A stretch of 64,000 bases of DNA, from contig NZ_JACHIP010000004.1 in the NCBI RefSeq assembly GCF_014203275.1, forward strand, positions 434,001-498,000, written 5' to 3'. Origin of the DNA: Granulicella aggregans (GTDB lineage Bacteria > Acidobacteriota > Terriglobia > Terriglobales > Acidobacteriaceae). The notes under the pieces are model-generated. The model made no database searches. It was not told the DNA's origin and was given only the letters and a program-made list of their open reading frames with translations. Positions 62,998 through 64,000 of the stretch are shown here, one piece after another; position 1 is the first letter of the stretch; each line of letters starts with the position of its first letter. Made by a program: the position numbers and the translations under genes.

Positions 62998-63438
62998 CTA
63001 AGCTCCCGTGCTGCCGAAGCCGCCTGACCCGCGCGGAGCCTCTTCCAACTCGTCGACTTCCTGAAATGAAGCCTCAATGCGCTGCACCAGACGAAGCTGG
63101 GCGATCCGGTCTCCTGCCGCGACTTCGACTGCTGCGGTGGAGAGATTGGTCAGGACCACCTTCAACTCTCCACGGTACCCGGGATCGATGACGCCAGCTA
63201 GCGTGGTGACGCCGCGGACGGCCAGGCCCGACCGGTCCTCGACCAGCGCGCCATACTCCGAAGGAAGTTCGATCGCGACGCCCGTGCTGACAAGGGCGGT
63301 GGCACCGGCTTCGAGCGTTGCAGGCTGGACGGCATAGAGATCGGCCGCCAGGTCGCCCCAAGGGCCGGTATGGGCGTACTTCGGCAGCTTTGCCTCGTGG
63401 TGCAGCTTCTTAATTTTGATCGGAATGACAGGGTGCAT
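62998..63438 (-). CDS. dut: dUTP diphosphatase
   Basis: This 146-aa enzyme converts dUTP to dUMP and keeps uracil out of DNA. All five trimeric dUTPase motifs are visible: AADLYA, EDRSGLAVRGV, GVIDPGYRGELKVVLTN, GDRIAQLRL and RGSGGFGSTG. Motif 2 begins DRSGLA where most have PRSGLA. It is a single gene, divergent from the epimerase gene with 74 bases between. Confidence 0.95.
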   Translation of the reverse strand: MHPVIPIKIKKLHHEAKLPKYAHTGPWGDLAADLYAVQPATLEAGATALVSTGVAIELPSEYGALVEDRSGLAVRGVTTLAGVIDPGYRGELKVVLTNLSTAAVEVAAGDRIAQLRLVQRIEASFQEVDELEEAPRGSGGFGSTGA

Positions 63439-63512
63439 CTGCCCAGTTTACGAGACACCTCGCAGTCCGCTCTCCAAGCAAGGCCAGATAGAATGGAAGA
63501 CGGCATAGACGA

Positions 63513-64000
63513 ATGAGCAGAATCTTGATTACCGGTGGCTCCGGCTTCTTCGGGGGCATCCTGAAACGCAGGCTATTGACCGAGGGCCACACCTGCCACA
63601 ACATCGATCTGGTCGCTGATGTAGACACGCATGGGCGTCTCGGCACGACCCAGGGCGATATTCGTGACTACGGCCTGCTGCGCTCCCTCTTTGAGCACGG
63701 TAAGTTCGATGCGGTGTTCCACTGCGCGGCGCAGCTTGCCCACGACACAATCGACGAGACCATGCTCTGGACCTCGAATGTTGATGGCACCCGGAACATC
63801 GCCGACGCCTGTCGCGAGTTCAAAGTCTCCAAGCTGGTCAATATCTCGACCAACTGCCTCTGGGCCAGCAACCTTGGCCACGATGTGGTTGAAGGCGAAC
63901 TCCCCAATCCTGTCGAGCTTTATGGCAGATCGAAGCTGGCCGCCGAGGAGTTGTTGAAGGACTATGAGCGCGATCTGCAGGTGGTCACGATCCGCTGTCC
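63513..64000 (+). CDS. NAD-dependent epimerase/dehydratase (3' truncated)
   Basis: The frame opens at the ATG at 63513 and runs off the window after about 162 codons. MSRILITGGSGFFGGILKRR has the extended-SDR GxxGxxG dinucleotide site; GDIRDYGLL, FHCAAQLAH, TSNVDGTRNIADACR, NISTNCLW and YGRSKLAAEE (the YxxxK catalytic pair) follow. It is a nucleotide-sugar epimerase or dehydratase; the substrate cannot be assigned from this part. GGAAGA lies about 14 bases before the ATG. Confidence 0.9.
   Translation, partial: MSRILITGGSGFFGGILKRRLLTEGHTCHNIDLVADVDTHGRLGTTQGDIRDYGLLRSLFEHGKFDAVFHCAAQLAHDTIDETMLWTSNVDGTRNIADACREFKVSKLVNISTNCLWASNLGHDVVEGELPNPVELYGRSKLAAEELLKDYERDLQVVTIRC

Overview
This is a GC-rich (about 60%), densely coded window that looks like the chromosome of an acidobacterium of subdivision 1 (Acidobacteriaceae; the Granulicella/Terriglobus/Edaphobacter type). 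That placement is an inference. It rests on the gene mix (HExxH metalloprotease of the DUF5117/DUF4953 type, DPP-IV, DUF4230, DUF3617, HXXEE, bactofilin, many short secreted or lipoprotein genes) and on dispersed intergenic repeats of the GTCATCTCGACCGAAGCGCAG kind. I see no phage, insertion sequence, CRISPR array or rRNA. The window starts inside one gene and ends inside another.

Layout. 1-4.7 kb: a truncated membrane protein with HxHP modules, hemL, an unusual PAS-PAS-KH protein and a small secreted protein. 4.7-12.1 kb (minus strand): MFS exporter, a bcp-type peroxiredoxin/polysaccharide deacetylase pair, fabD, a small membrane protein, DUF4230 and DPP-IV. 12.2-20.5 kb: small ORFs, pyrG, a diguanylate cyclase, a YraN-family protein, two tandem HD-GYP paralogues and a CAU-anticodon tRNA. 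20.7-29 kb: metalloprotease, HAD phosphatase, rmlC, DUF721, gatC-gatA and a GH13 glucosidase. 29-38.5 kb: DinB-like protein, small membrane proteins, and a LysR regulator divergent from a complete RND-MFP-OMF efflux operon. 38.8-51.4 kb: secreted DUF3617, GH28, a flavin monooxygenase divergent from a MarR regulator, bactofilin, an FmdE-like protein, HXXEE, and a YeiH transporter with a 37-aa partner. 51.6-64 kb: M28 peptidase, Tat-exported TIM-barrel protein and phospholipase C, tRNA-Pro, DUF4112, S10-type carboxypeptidase, a very large propeller-GGDEF sensor, dUTPase and a truncated epimerase.

Themes. Cyclic-di-GMP turnover is well represented: two GGDEF proteins and two HD-GYP proteins. There is heavy investment in secreted hydrolases (DPP-IV, M28, S10, metzincin-like protease, GH28, GH13, phospholipase C). 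Two regulator/effector pairs (LysR-RND, MarR-monooxygenase) have visible dyad sequences between the divergent genes.

Most notable: (1) the fusion of two PAS sensor domains to a complete KhpA-type KH RNA-binding domain; (2) a family of about ten intergenic hairpins with constant outer bases (GTGCCCCA and TGGGACGTA) but changing, mutually complementary inner stems, all in one orientation, one of them read as part of the N-terminus of the efflux lipoprotein; (3) two tandem HD-GYP paralogues that each carry an extra degenerate HD-GYP module.
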